Origin: Microbacterium sp. zg-Y818
Lineage (GTDB): Bacteria > Actinomycetota > Actinomycetes > Actinomycetales > Microbacteriaceae
NCBI RefSeq assembly: GCF_030246905.1
Contig: NZ_CP126741.1
Span: forward strand, 620,001-684,000
Direction of reading: 5' to 3'
DNA length: 64,000 nt
Shown in pieces: positions 33,867-41,412 of the stretch. Below the pieces are notes generated by a model. That model did not search any database, was not told where the DNA came from, and worked only from the letters and a program-made list of their open reading frames with translations. Position numbers and translations under genes: made by a program. Position 1 is the stretch's first letter; every line of letters begins with the position of its first letter.

Positions 33867-35452
33867 AGCGGGATGTTCCCGTGCTTCTTCGGCGGCAGGC
33901 TCGCGCGCTTGCCGCGCAGCGACCGCAGGGCCTTGGCCACCGAGACGCGGGTCTGAGCCGGCTCGATGATGCCGTCGAGCTCGCCGCGCTCGGCGGCGAG
34001 GAACGGGGAGGCGACGTTGTAGGTGTACTCCGACGCGAGGCGCGCCCGCACGGCGGCGACGTCCTCGCCGGCCTCCTCGGCCCGCTTGATCTCGCCTCGG
34101 TACAGGATGTTCACCGCGCCCTGGCCGCCCATCACCGCGATCTCGGCCGTCGGCCAGGCGAGGTTGACGTCTGCGCCCAGCTGCTTGGAACCCATCACGA
34201 TGTACGCGCCGCCGTAGGCCTTGCGCAGGATCACGGTCACGAGAGGCACCGTGGCTTCTGCGTAGGCATACAGCAGCTTCGCCCCGCGGCGGATGACGCC
34301 CGTCCACTCCTGGTCGGTGCCGGGAAGGTAGCCGGGCACGTCCACGAGCGTCACGATCGGCACCGAGAACGCATCGCAGAACCGCACGAACCGGCTCGCC
34401 TTCTCGCCTGCCTCGATGTTGAGCGTCCCGGCCATCTGCGACGGCTGGTTGGCGATGATGCCCACCGTGCGGCCCTCCATCCGACCGAAGCCGATAACGA
34501 TGTTCGGGGCGAACAGCGGCTGCACCTCGAGGAAGTCACCGCTGTCGACGAGGTGAGCGATGACCTGGTGGATGTCGTACGGCTGGTTGGCGGAATCCGG
34601 GATGATCGCGTTCAGGGAACGGTCGGCATCCGTCGTCTCCCACTCGAACCCGTGCTCGTACACGGGCAGCTCGGCCATGTTGTTGTCGGGGAGGAAGCCG
34701 ATGAGGGTGCGCGCGTAGTCGAGGGCGTCGTCCTCGTCCTCGGCCAGGTAGTGGGCAACGCCCGAGCGGGTGTTGTGGGTGTGTGCGCCGCCCAGCTCCT
34801 CCATGCCGACGTCCTCGCCGGTGACGGTCTTGATGACGTCGGGGCCGGTGACGAACATCTGGCTGGTCTTGTCGACCATGATCACGAAGTCCGTGAGCGC
34901 GGGGGAGTACACCGCGCCGCCGGCGGCGGGACCCATGATGATCGAGATCTGCGGGATCACGCCGGAGGCGGCGGTGTTGAGGCGGAAGATCTCGCCGTAC
35001 TTGCCGAGGGCCACCACGCCCTCCTGGATGCGGGCGCCGCCGGAGTCGAGCATGCCGATGATGGGCATGCCGCCGCGCAGGGCGAACTGCATCACCTTGA
35101 TGATCTTGTCGCCGGCGACTTCGCCGAGGGAGCCGCCGAACGTCGAGAAGTCCTGGGCGTACACGGCGACGGTGCGGCCGTGGATGGTGCCCGTGCCGGT
35201 GACGACCGAGTCGCCGTAGGGGCGGGAGCGGTCCATCCCGAACGCCGTGGTGCGGTGGCGGACGTACTCGTCGAACTCGACGAAGGAGCCGGGGTCCACC
35301 AGCAGCTCGATGCGCTCACGGGCGGTGAGCTTGCCCTTCGCGTGCTGCTTGTCGCGCGCGGCGGCCTCGGCATCGAGGACCGCTTCCTGGTATCGGTCGC
35401 GCAGGTCGGCGATCTTGCCGGCGGTCGTGGAGAGGTCGGGCTGGTCCGTCAC
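33863..35452 (-). CDS. accD5: Acyl-CoA carboxylase beta subunit (carboxyltransferase)
   Basis: This subunit transfers the carboxyl group from biotin to propionyl-CoA or acetyl-CoA. The 529 residues have two crotonase-like halves. The N-terminal part includes [18 protein letters not shown] and the oxyanion segments GGARIQEGV and [16 protein letters not shown]; the C-terminal part has [13 protein letters not shown] and [14 protein letters not shown]. The match is to the PccB/AccD5 type; substrate preference depends on one or two active-site residues and is not certain here. It is followed by the coupled epsilon gene. The GTG start has TAGGGT 6 nt upstream. The divergent neighbour encodes the biotin ligase that would activate the alpha subunit. 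Confidence 0.94.
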   Translation of the reverse strand: MTDQPDLSTTAGKIADLRDRYQEAVLDAEAAARDKQHAKGKLTARERIELLVDPGSFVEFDEYVRHRTTAFGMDRSRPYGDSVVTGTGTIHGRTVAVYAQDFSTFGGSLGEVAGDKIIKVMQFALRGGMPIIGMLDSGGARIQEGVVALGKYGEIFRLNTAASGVIPQISIIMGPAAGGAVYSPALTDFVIMVDKTSQMFVTGPDVIKTVTGEDVGMEELGGAHTHNTRSGVAHYLAEDEDDALDYARTLIGFLPDNNMAELPVYEHGFEWETTDADRSLNAIIPDSANQPYDIHQVIAHLVDSGDFLEVQPLFAPNIVIGFGRMEGRTVGIIANQPSQMAGTLNIEAGEKASRFVRFCDAFSVPIVTLVDVPGYLPGTDQEWTGVIRRGAKLLYAYAEATVPLVTVILRKAYGGAYIVMGSKQLGADVNLAWPTAEIAVMGGQGAVNILYRGEIKRAEEAGEDVAAVRARLASEYTYNVASPFLAAERGELDGIIEPAQTRVSVAKALRSLRGKRASLPPKKHGNIPL

Positions 35453-35458
35453 CGTTCC

Positions 35459-35464
35459 ACCCTA
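35459..35464 (-). promoter_or_regulatory. -10 element TAGGGT, leaderless start of the carboxylase beta gene
   Basis: TAGGGT is followed by GGAACG and the GTG start codon, a spacing of 6 nt. Confidence 0.6.
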
Positions 35465-35539
35465 GCGACAGCGCCCTCCCGGACGTTGGAGGGTGGAGAC
35501 AAGGGGTCGCGGCATCCGCTGTGGGAATCCGTCGAGGCG

Positions 35540-35545
35540 TAGGGT
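35540..35545 (+). promoter_or_regulatory. -10 element TAGGGT, leaderless start of birA
   Basis: TAGGGT is followed by GTCGCC and the ATG at 35552. Hexamer and spacing are the same as for the divergent carboxylase gene. Confidence 0.6.
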
Positions 35546-35551
35546 GTCGCC

Positions 35552-36346
35552 ATGACGCTCCCCACCGCAGGCTTCCCGCTCGCAGCGGCCGTCTCGCCCC
35601 GGCTGCAGGTCGTCGAATCGACCGACTCCACAAATGCCCACCTCATCCGCGACGTCGAGCACGATCCCGCCGGTCACCCGCACCTGTCGGTGCTGCTCAC
35701 CGACGACCAGCGGGCCGGTCGCGGTCGCCTGGACCGCTCCTGGACGACGCCGGCCGGCACCGCGCTGGCGGTGTCGGTGCTCGTGCGCGTCCCCGATCTT
35801 CCGCCGCACGCGCGGGGCTGGATCCCCCTGGTCGCCGGCGCCGCGATGACGCGAGCGCTCACCGATCAGCTGCGCGGGCACGCCCACGAAGTGGCGCTGA
35901 AGTGGCCGAACGACGTGCTGCTGGACGGCGGCAAGGTGTGCGGCATCCTCGCCGAGGTGGTTCCCGGCGATCCTTCGGCGGTCGTCGTGGGGGCAGGGGT
36001 GAACACCAGCATGCGCCGGGTCGACCTGCCGGTGCCCACCGCGACGTCGTTCGCCGCCGTGGGCGTGGACATCGACCTCGACGCACTGCTCGCCCGCTAT
36101 CTGCGTTTCATCGAGGAGCAGCTGGCCGCCCTGACAGCCGCGGGCGGCGACGCCGCGGCATCCGGAGTGCGCGCCGAGGTCGAGGCGGTCTGCGACACGA
36201 TCGGCCGCGACGTGTCGGTGAGCATGCCCGACGGCGGCGTGCTCCTCGGCCGGGCCGTGCGGCTGGATGCCGACGGGCGCCTGGTCGTCGAGGTCTCGGG
36301 CGTCGAGACGATGGTCTCGGCCGGGGACGTCGTGCACGTGCGCTGA
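35552..36346 (+). CDS. birA: Biotin-[acetyl-CoA-carboxylase] ligase
   Basis: This enzyme attaches biotin to the carrier lysine of the acyl-CoA carboxylase alpha subunit via biotinyl-AMP. The 264 residues lack the N-terminal DNA-binding domain, so it is the monofunctional form and no biotin repressor. Visible motifs are ESTDSTNAHL, the glycine-rich biotin loop QRAGRGRLDRSW, LKWPNDVLLDGGKVCGILAE and a C-terminal SH3-like domain (GRAVRLDADGRLVVE). It is divergent from the carboxylase beta gene. Confidence 0.94.
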   Translation: MTLPTAGFPLAAAVSPRLQVVESTDSTNAHLIRDVEHDPAGHPHLSVLLTDDQRAGRGRLDRSWTTPAGTALAVSVLVRVPDLPPHARGWIPLVAGAAMTRALTDQLRGHAHEVALKWPNDVLLDGGKVCGILAEVVPGDPSAVVVGAGVNTSMRRVDLPVPTATSFAAVGVDIDLDALLARYLRFIEEQLAALTAAGGDAAASGVRAEVEAVCDTIGRDVSVSMPDGGVLLGRAVRLDADGRLVVEVSGVETMVSAGDVVHVR

Positions 36347-36389
36347 GCGGCGTTCCGCGTGCCGGACGTCTGCTGTCGTCCCCGCCCGT

Positions 36390-36395
36390 CACAAT
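36390..36395 (+). promoter_or_regulatory. -10 element CACAAT, leaderless start of the PH-domain gene
   Basis: CACAAT is followed by GGTGGG and the GTG at 36402, a 6-nt spacing. GGTGGG could also act as a weak ribosome binding site. Confidence 0.4.
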
Positions 36396-36401
36396 GGTGG
36401 G

Positions 36402-36983
36402 GTGACCCAGCCCATGAGCTTCGCGGGGCGTCCGCTGACGCCGGCGCCCGGCGCGCCGACGCCCGAACTGAGGGTGGCGCGCGTGCGCGGCCATGCGCGG
36501 CGCATGTTCTGGCCGGCGCTGGTGCTCATCGCGGTGGCCGGGGCCGTCGGCTACTTCTACGGGCACGTGCCGGCGCCGTTCGAGGACTGGATGCTGCCGA
36601 CCGCGGCGGCCGCGATCGTGCTGATCGTCGTCGTGCTGCCGTACCTGTCCTGGCTCTCGCGCACCTACACGATCACGACCCGACGGGTGATCGCGCGTTC
36701 GGGGCTGTTCACCACCCACCGCACCGAAGTCGCCCACGCCCGCGGGTACACCATCCGCGAGCGACGGGGACCGCTGCAGCGACTGTGGGGCTCGGGCACG
36801 CTGATCCTCTCCAACGGGGTGGACGCGCCGGTGGTGCTCAAGAACATCCCCGCGGTGTCACTCGTGCATGAGGTGCTCGCCGACCAGGTCGAGGTGAGCC
36901 AGATCCTGGCGCACCGCGATTCCCACGCCATTCAGACGATCGCCGACGCCGCCGGACCGCCGCGGCCCCTTCCCGGTCGCTGA
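36402..36983 (+). CDS. Bacterial PH-domain membrane protein
   Basis: This 193-residue protein has two membrane segments (about residues 40-60 and 65-85) followed by a bacterial pleckstrin-homology-like domain (bPH2, YdbS type). Its typical start is SRTYTITTRRVIARSGLFT, with RGYTIRERRGPLQRLWGSGTLIL further on. The function of the family is not settled; roles in membrane organisation are suggested. The neighbourhood birA - PH protein - purK - purE is shared with mycobacteria (Rv3279c-Rv3275c). Confidence 0.82.
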   Translation: MTQPMSFAGRPLTPAPGAPTPELRVARVRGHARRMFWPALVLIAVAGAVGYFYGHVPAPFEDWMLPTAAAAIVLIVVVLPYLSWLSRTYTITTRRVIARSGLFTTHRTEVAHARGYTIRERRGPLQRLWGSGTLILSNGVDAPVVLKNIPAVSLVHEVLADQVEVSQILAHRDSHAIQTIADAAGPPRPLPGR

Positions 36984-37034
36984 GCGCGTGCTGCCCCGCG
37001 CATGCGGGAGGATGAAGGGGACGAAAGGAACGGC

Positions 37035-38171
37035 ATGGCGCTGCGAGTCGGAGTCGTGGGTGGGGGGCAGCTGGCCCGCATGATGATCGCACCGGCGGTG
37101 GAACTGGGGGTCGAGCTGCGGGTTCTGGCGGAGGAGCCGGGCATGTCGGCCTCGCTCGCAGCGTCGGCGGTCGGCGATTACCGCGACGCCGACACGGTGC
37201 TCGCCTTCGCGCGGGACGTGGACGTCGTCACCTTCGACCACGAGCACGTGCCGCAGGACGTGCTGCACGCCCTCGTCGATGCGGGAGTGCCGGTGCACCC
37301 CGGGCCCGACGCGCTGAGATTCGCGCAGGACAAGCTGCTCATGCGCGCCCGCCTGGACGAACTCGGCATGCCGCAGCCCGAGTGGGCCGCCGTCGCCGAG
37401 GCATCCCAGCTTCAGGACTTCCTCGATGCGCACGGCGGACGCGCGGTCGTGAAGACCCCGCGCGGCGGCTACGACGGCAAGGGAGTGCGGGTCGTCGCTG
37501 CGGCGGCCGAGGCCGAGGACTGGTTCACCGCTCTCGCCGAAGACGCCCGAGGCGGCGAGCTGCTGGTGGAGGAGCTCGTCGATTTCACCCGCGAACTCGC
37601 CCAGCAGGTGGCGCGCCGGCCCTCCGGTGACCTGCGCTCGTATCCCGTGGTCGAGACCGTGCAGCGCGACGGGGTGTGCGCCGAGGTCATCGCTCCCGCC
37701 CCGCATGCCTCCGCACGGCTCATCGACGTGGCCCGCGGCATCGGCGAATCCATCGCCACCGGGCTCGGGGCCACCGGCATGCTGGCCGTCGAGCTCTTCG
37801 AGACCGTCGATGGGCGGGTGCTCGTCAACGAGCTGGCCATGCGCCCGCACAACAGCGGCCACTGGAGCCAGGACGGCGCGGTCACGGGTCAGTTCGAGCA
37901 GCACCTGCGTGCGGTGCTCGACCTTCCGCTGGGGGATCCGTCGCCGCGCGCGGCGTGGTCGGTGATGGTCAACATCCTCGGGGGCCCCGCCTCGGGCGGG
38001 CTCGACGACCGCTTCGACCGGGCGATGGCCGAGCACCCCGGCGCCAAGATCCACACCTACGGCAAGGCGCCGCGCCCCGGCCGCAAGGTCGGGCACGTCA
38101 CCGTCGCCGGCCCCGATCTCGACGACGCCGTGTACGAGGCGCGTGCCGCCGCTGCCCACTTCGACGGCTGA
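37035..38171 (+). CDS. purK: 5-(carboxyamino)imidazole ribonucleotide synthase
   Basis: This step of purine synthesis carboxylates AIR to N5-CAIR with ATP and bicarbonate. The 378 residues form an ATP-grasp enzyme: RVGVVGGGQLARMM at the start, the ATP-binding VVKTPRGGYDGKGVRVV, GMLAVELFETVDGRVLVNELAMRPHNSGHW and HTYGKAPRPGRKVGHV near the end. The ATG at 37035 follows GAAAGGAA. The partner purE begins 93 bp downstream and has its own promoter-like box. Confidence 0.96.
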   Translation: MALRVGVVGGGQLARMMIAPAVELGVELRVLAEEPGMSASLAASAVGDYRDADTVLAFARDVDVVTFDHEHVPQDVLHALVDAGVPVHPGPDALRFAQDKLLMRARLDELGMPQPEWAAVAEASQLQDFLDAHGGRAVVKTPRGGYDGKGVRVVAAAAEAEDWFTALAEDARGGELLVEELVDFTRELAQQVARRPSGDLRSYPVVETVQRDGVCAEVIAPAPHASARLIDVARGIGESIATGLGATGMLAVELFETVDGRVLVNELAMRPHNSGHWSQDGAVTGQFEQHLRAVLDLPLGDPSPRAAWSVMVNILGGPASGGLDDRFDRAMAEHPGAKIHTYGKAPRPGRKVGHVTVAGPDLDDAVYEARAAAAHFDG

Positions 38172-38252
38172 TCGAGGCTGCGAGAGGCTGCCCGAGGCTG
38201 TCGGGGCGACGCCGGGCGCGCGCCGTTGCGGGGAACTTGCAGGAGCGCGGCC

Positions 38253-38258
38253 TAGCCT
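38253..38258 (+). promoter_or_regulatory. -10 element TAGCCT, leaderless start of purE
   Basis: TAGCCT is followed by TGACAG and the GTG at 38265, a 6-nt spacing, so purE can be transcribed apart from purK. Confidence 0.55.
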
Positions 38259-38264
38259 TGACAG

Positions 38265-38780
38265 GTGACCCGGCCGCTGCATTCCTCTGAAGAACCCCTC
38301 GTCGGCGTCGTGATGGGCTCGGACTCCGACTGGCGGGTCATGAGCGACGCGTCGCAGGCGCTGTCGGACTTCGCGGTGCCGCACGAGGTCGAGGTCGTCT
38401 CGGCCCACCGCACGCCCGACAAGCTGCTGCGCTACGGCCGCGAGGCGCGGGCGCGGGGCCTGAAGGTCATCATCGCCGGCGCCGGGGGAGCGGCGCACCT
38501 TCCCGGCATGCTGGCTTCGGTGACGGAGCTGCCGGTGATCGGGGTTCCGGTGCAGCTGGCCACCCTCGACGGTCTCGACTCGCTGCTGAGCATCGTTCAG
38601 ATGCCCGCCGGCATTCCGGTGGCGACGGTCTCGATCAACGGCGCGAAGAACGCCGGCCTCCTCGCGGTGCGCATGCTGGGCATGTCCGACGATCGGCTCG
38701 CCGAGCGCGTGGCCGGCTACGCCCGCGACCTCGAGGGCCAGGTGGAGGAGAAGAACCGCCGGCTGAAGGGCGCCCTGTGA
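38265..38780 (+). CDS. purE: 5-(carboxyamino)imidazole ribonucleotide mutase
   Basis: This enzyme isomerises N5-CAIR to CAIR in purine synthesis. The 171 residues include [29 protein letters not shown] with the catalytic histidine, [13 protein letters not shown] and [21 protein letters not shown]. It is the class I (PurK-dependent) form, consistent with purK upstream. It overlaps the LCP gene by 4 nt (GTGA), which links purine synthesis to a cell-wall gene at the transcript level. Confidence 0.96.
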   Translation: MTRPLHSSEEPLVGVVMGSDSDWRVMSDASQALSDFAVPHEVEVVSAHRTPDKLLRYGREARARGLKVIIAGAGGAAHLPGMLASVTELPVIGVPVQLATLDGLDSLLSIVQMPAGIPVATVSINGAKNAGLLAVRMLGMSDDRLAERVAGYARDLEGQVEEKNRRLKGAL

Positions 38781-40231
38781 GCGTGACCACGCCGCCGCGC
38801 GTGAGCGCTGCGGGATCGACCGGCGCGCGGACGCGACTGCTGCAGGAGCGCCCGCTGCGGCATCCGGATGCCACGTCGCCCGAGGTCATGACCCGTCGTG
38901 CCTGGTGGCTCGTCGTCCTGAACTTCTTGGTGCCCGGCTCTGCGCAGGTGCTCGCCGGCAGCCGCCGGCTCGGCCGCGTCGGCCTCGCCGCGACGCTGAC
39001 GATGTGGGTGCTCGTCGTCGTCGTCGGGCTCCTCGCGCTCCTCTGGCGCCCCGCGCTGTTCACGCTCGGCAGCAACTGGTTCGCGCTCACCGCCGCACAG
39101 GTGCTGCTCATCGGCTATGTCGTGCTGTGGTGCGTGCTCACGGTCGATACGCTGCGTCTCGTGCGACTGGTTCGCGTTCGGCAGCGCGCCCGCGCCGGCA
39201 TCGCCGCGCTCGCGGTGGCACTGCTTGTGATCGCGGGTGGGGGCACCGCGTATGCGGCGTACTCGGTGGGCACCCTGCGCGGTGCGTTCGGCAGCATCTT
39301 CGGGCAGAGCGGCCCCAGCGTGCCGCCGTCCGACGGCTACTACAACATCCTGCTGCTGGGCGCCGACAGCGGCGACGGCCGCGACTCGATGCGCTTCGAC
39401 AGCATCTCTGTGGTGTCGGTGAACGCCGACTCCGGTGCCGTGACGATCACCGGCATCCCGCGCGACATCCAGAACGCGCCGTTCTCGGAGGGTCCCATGC
39501 AAGACCTCTACCCTGACGGCTTCGAGGGCCATGCCGACCCCTCGTGCGGCTGGGGGGGCGGCATCAACCAGCTGATGAACGCGGTCCAGGTGTGCCGCGA
39601 CGGCTCGGGCCTGTACCCCGACGCGGCGGACCGGGGCTCCACGCCCGCCGTAGAGGCGACGAAGGATGCCGCGGAGGGAATCCTCGGCATCGAGATCCCG
39701 TACTACGTCTTCATCGACATGCACGGCTTCGCCGCCATGATCGACGCGCTGGGCGGGGTCGACATCACGGTCGCCGAGCGGCTGCCCAAGGGCGGGGGGC
39801 CGGCGTACGACGGCCAGCCCGCTGACGAGTGGGCGATCGGCTGGATCGAAGCGGGGGATCAGCACATGGACGGCGACACCGCCCAGTGGTACGCCCGCTC
39901 CCGCTACACCACCAGCGACTGGGACCGCATGCAGCGACAGCGGCAGCTGCAGCAGGCGATGCTCGAGCAGCTCGATCCGTTCAACGCGCTGACGCGGTTC
40001 AACGACATCGCCGCCGCCGGGCAGGACCTGATCGAGACCGACCTGCCCCAGTCGATGCTGGCGTACTTCGCCGACCTGGCGCTGAAGGCCAAGGAACAGC
40101 CTCTGACGACGCTCGAACTGACCCCGCAGGGAATCGGCATCGACCCGGACGACCCGGACTACGACCGTGTGCACGAAGCGGTGCAGGCGGCACTGCATCC
40201 GCCGACGCGGACCCCCGCCTCGGAGGGCTGA
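38777..40231 (+). CDS. LytR-CpsA-Psr (LCP) family glycopolymer ligase with multi-span N-terminus
   Basis: This enzyme probably attaches polyprenyl-linked glycopolymer to peptidoglycan or another acceptor at the outer face of the membrane. The 484 residues have three or four membrane segments within residues 38-165, more than the single anchor of standard LCP proteins. The LCP domain follows: [21 protein letters not shown] with the phosphate-binding Asp and Arg residues, [31 protein letters not shown] and [20 protein letters not shown]. It precedes a glycosyltransferase gene by 3 nt and stands at the border of the polysaccharide region, as an LCP gene does near rml genes in mycobacteria. Confidence 0.9.
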   Translation: MSVTTPPRVSAAGSTGARTRLLQERPLRHPDATSPEVMTRRAWWLVVLNFLVPGSAQVLAGSRRLGRVGLAATLTMWVLVVVVGLLALLWRPALFTLGSNWFALTAAQVLLIGYVVLWCVLTVDTLRLVRLVRVRQRARAGIAALAVALLVIAGGGTAYAAYSVGTLRGAFGSIFGQSGPSVPPSDGYYNILLLGADSGDGRDSMRFDSISVVSVNADSGAVTITGIPRDIQNAPFSEGPMQDLYPDGFEGHADPSCGWGGGINQLMNAVQVCRDGSGLYPDAADRGSTPAVEATKDAAEGILGIEIPYYVFIDMHGFAAMIDALGGVDITVAERLPKGGGPAYDGQPADEWAIGWIEAGDQHMDGDTAQWYARSRYTTSDWDRMQRQRQLQQAMLEQLDPFNALTRFNDIAAAGQDLIETDLPQSMLAYFADLALKAKEQPLTTLELTPQGIGIDPDDPDYDRVHEAVQAALHPPTRTPASEG

Positions 40232-40234
40232 GCG

Positions 40235-41347
40235 GTGACGACGACACTGCGGGTCGTGCTGGAGGCGTCGGCGTCCATCGGCGACAGGCAGGCCCAGGCA
40301 GGGCGCGAACTGGCCGGGGCGCTGGTGCGCACGGCGCCGTCGGGCTGCGATGTGGCCGCGCTCGTTCCGTCGGTGCCCGACGACGTGCTCGCAGACCTGC
40401 AGGCGCAGGTCCCCGGTCTCGCGCGGGTGGACACCGCACCGCTCGCGCGCCGCGAGCTGGCGGCATCGTGGCAGCTGGGCATCGCTGCCGGGGTCGGCGG
40501 GGGGATGATCCACGCCACCGGCCTGGCTGCGCCCCTGGTTCGACACGACCGCGTCTACCACCACGACCAGACCGTCGTCACGATGTGGGACCTCGCCGCC
40601 TGGGAGGCGCCCGATGAACTGGCGAGACCGTTCGTGTCGTGGCAGAAGGCCATGCTCAAGCGGGTCGGCAAGCACGCCGATGCCGTCGTGGTGCCCACCC
40701 ACGCGCACGCGGAGCGTCTCGCCGAGATCGCGAAGCTCGGTGAGCGCATCCGCGTGATCGCCGGCGCGGCTCCCGAAGGGTTCGCGGTGCCGACCGACGA
40801 GGTGGGGCGACGGCGCGCGCTGGAGCTTCCGGGGGAGTACGTGCTGGTGGACGGTACCTGGCGTACGGGGCTGGATGCCGCATTCGCCGCCGTGGCCCGC
40901 GGCGGGGCGGGGCTGCCCATCGTCGTGACCGGCGTCGCGGGCTCCCGTGGCGCCGAGGTCGCGGGGCTCGCCGTCGAGGCAGGGCTCCCCGCCGAGCGGG
41001 TGCATGTGCCGAGCGGCCTCGACGCCGCCGACCGTGCCGCCGTGCTGAGCGGGGCCTCGGTGCTGCTCGCCCCGGCGGCCGTCACCGCCTTCCCCTGGCT
41101 CGTCGTCGACGCGCTGACGCTCGGCACGCCCGTGATCGCCGCGGACTGCGCGGTGCATCGGGAGATCGTGCTCGACGGCGGTGCGCTCGTCGACGCCGGC
41201 CCCGACGCACTGTCCGAGGAGCTGGGACGACTGCTGGGGTCGGAGTCGGCGCGCCAGCGCCTGTCGGTGCTGTCGGGTGACCGCGGACGGGCGTTCTCGT
41301 GGCCCGGGGCGGCAGAGCGGGTGTGGCAGCTGCACGCGGATCTGTAA
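40235..41347 (+). CDS. Family 4-type glycosyltransferase
   Basis: This 370-residue protein has the two-domain GT-B layout: an N-terminal acceptor domain (VLEASASIGDRQAQAGREL, then MWDLAAWEAPDELARPF) and a C-terminal nucleotide-sugar domain with DGTWRTGLDAAF, VTGVAGSRGAEVAGLA and the late LLAPAAVTAFPWLVVDALTLGTPVIAAD. It resembles actinobacterial mannosyltransferases, but the sugar cannot be deduced. It starts 3 nt after the LCP gene, probably in one operon with it. An inverted repeat follows 1 nt after its stop codon. Confidence 0.82.
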   Translation: MTTTLRVVLEASASIGDRQAQAGRELAGALVRTAPSGCDVAALVPSVPDDVLADLQAQVPGLARVDTAPLARRELAASWQLGIAAGVGGGMIHATGLAAPLVRHDRVYHHDQTVVTMWDLAAWEAPDELARPFVSWQKAMLKRVGKHADAVVVPTHAHAERLAEIAKLGERIRVIAGAAPEGFAVPTDEVGRRRALELPGEYVLVDGTWRTGLDAAFAAVARGGAGLPIVVTGVAGSRGAEVAGLAVEAGLPAERVHVPSGLDAADRAAVLSGASVLLAPAAVTAFPWLVVDALTLGTPVIAADCAVHREIVLDGGALVDAGPDALSEELGRLLGSESARQRLSVLSGDRGRAFSWPGAAERVWQLHADL

Positions 41348-41348
41348 C

Positions 41349-41369
41349 CCCATAACAGATCGTTATGGG
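41349..41369. promoter_or_regulatory. Inverted repeat CCCATAAC-N5-GTTATGGG
   Basis: A perfect 8-bp dyad with the 5-nt spacer AGATC lies just after a glycosyltransferase stop codon and 43 bp before the next start. The AT-rich stem and the lack of a T-run make a repressor-type operator more likely than a terminator. Confidence 0.5.
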
Positions 41370-41389
41370 CGCCCCATTGGTGTTCACTG

Positions 41390-41412
41390 GTAACTTCCGT
41401 AACACTGGTCAC
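41390..41412 (+). promoter_or_regulatory. Triple GTAAC-type direct repeat before the secreted protein gene
   Basis: GTAAC at 41390, GTAAC at 41399 and GTCAC at 41408 recur every 9 bp and end at the ATG. Such direct repeats resemble sites described for MtrA, which controls cell-wall hydrolase genes in actinobacteria. No Shine-Dalgarno sequence is present. Confidence 0.45.
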
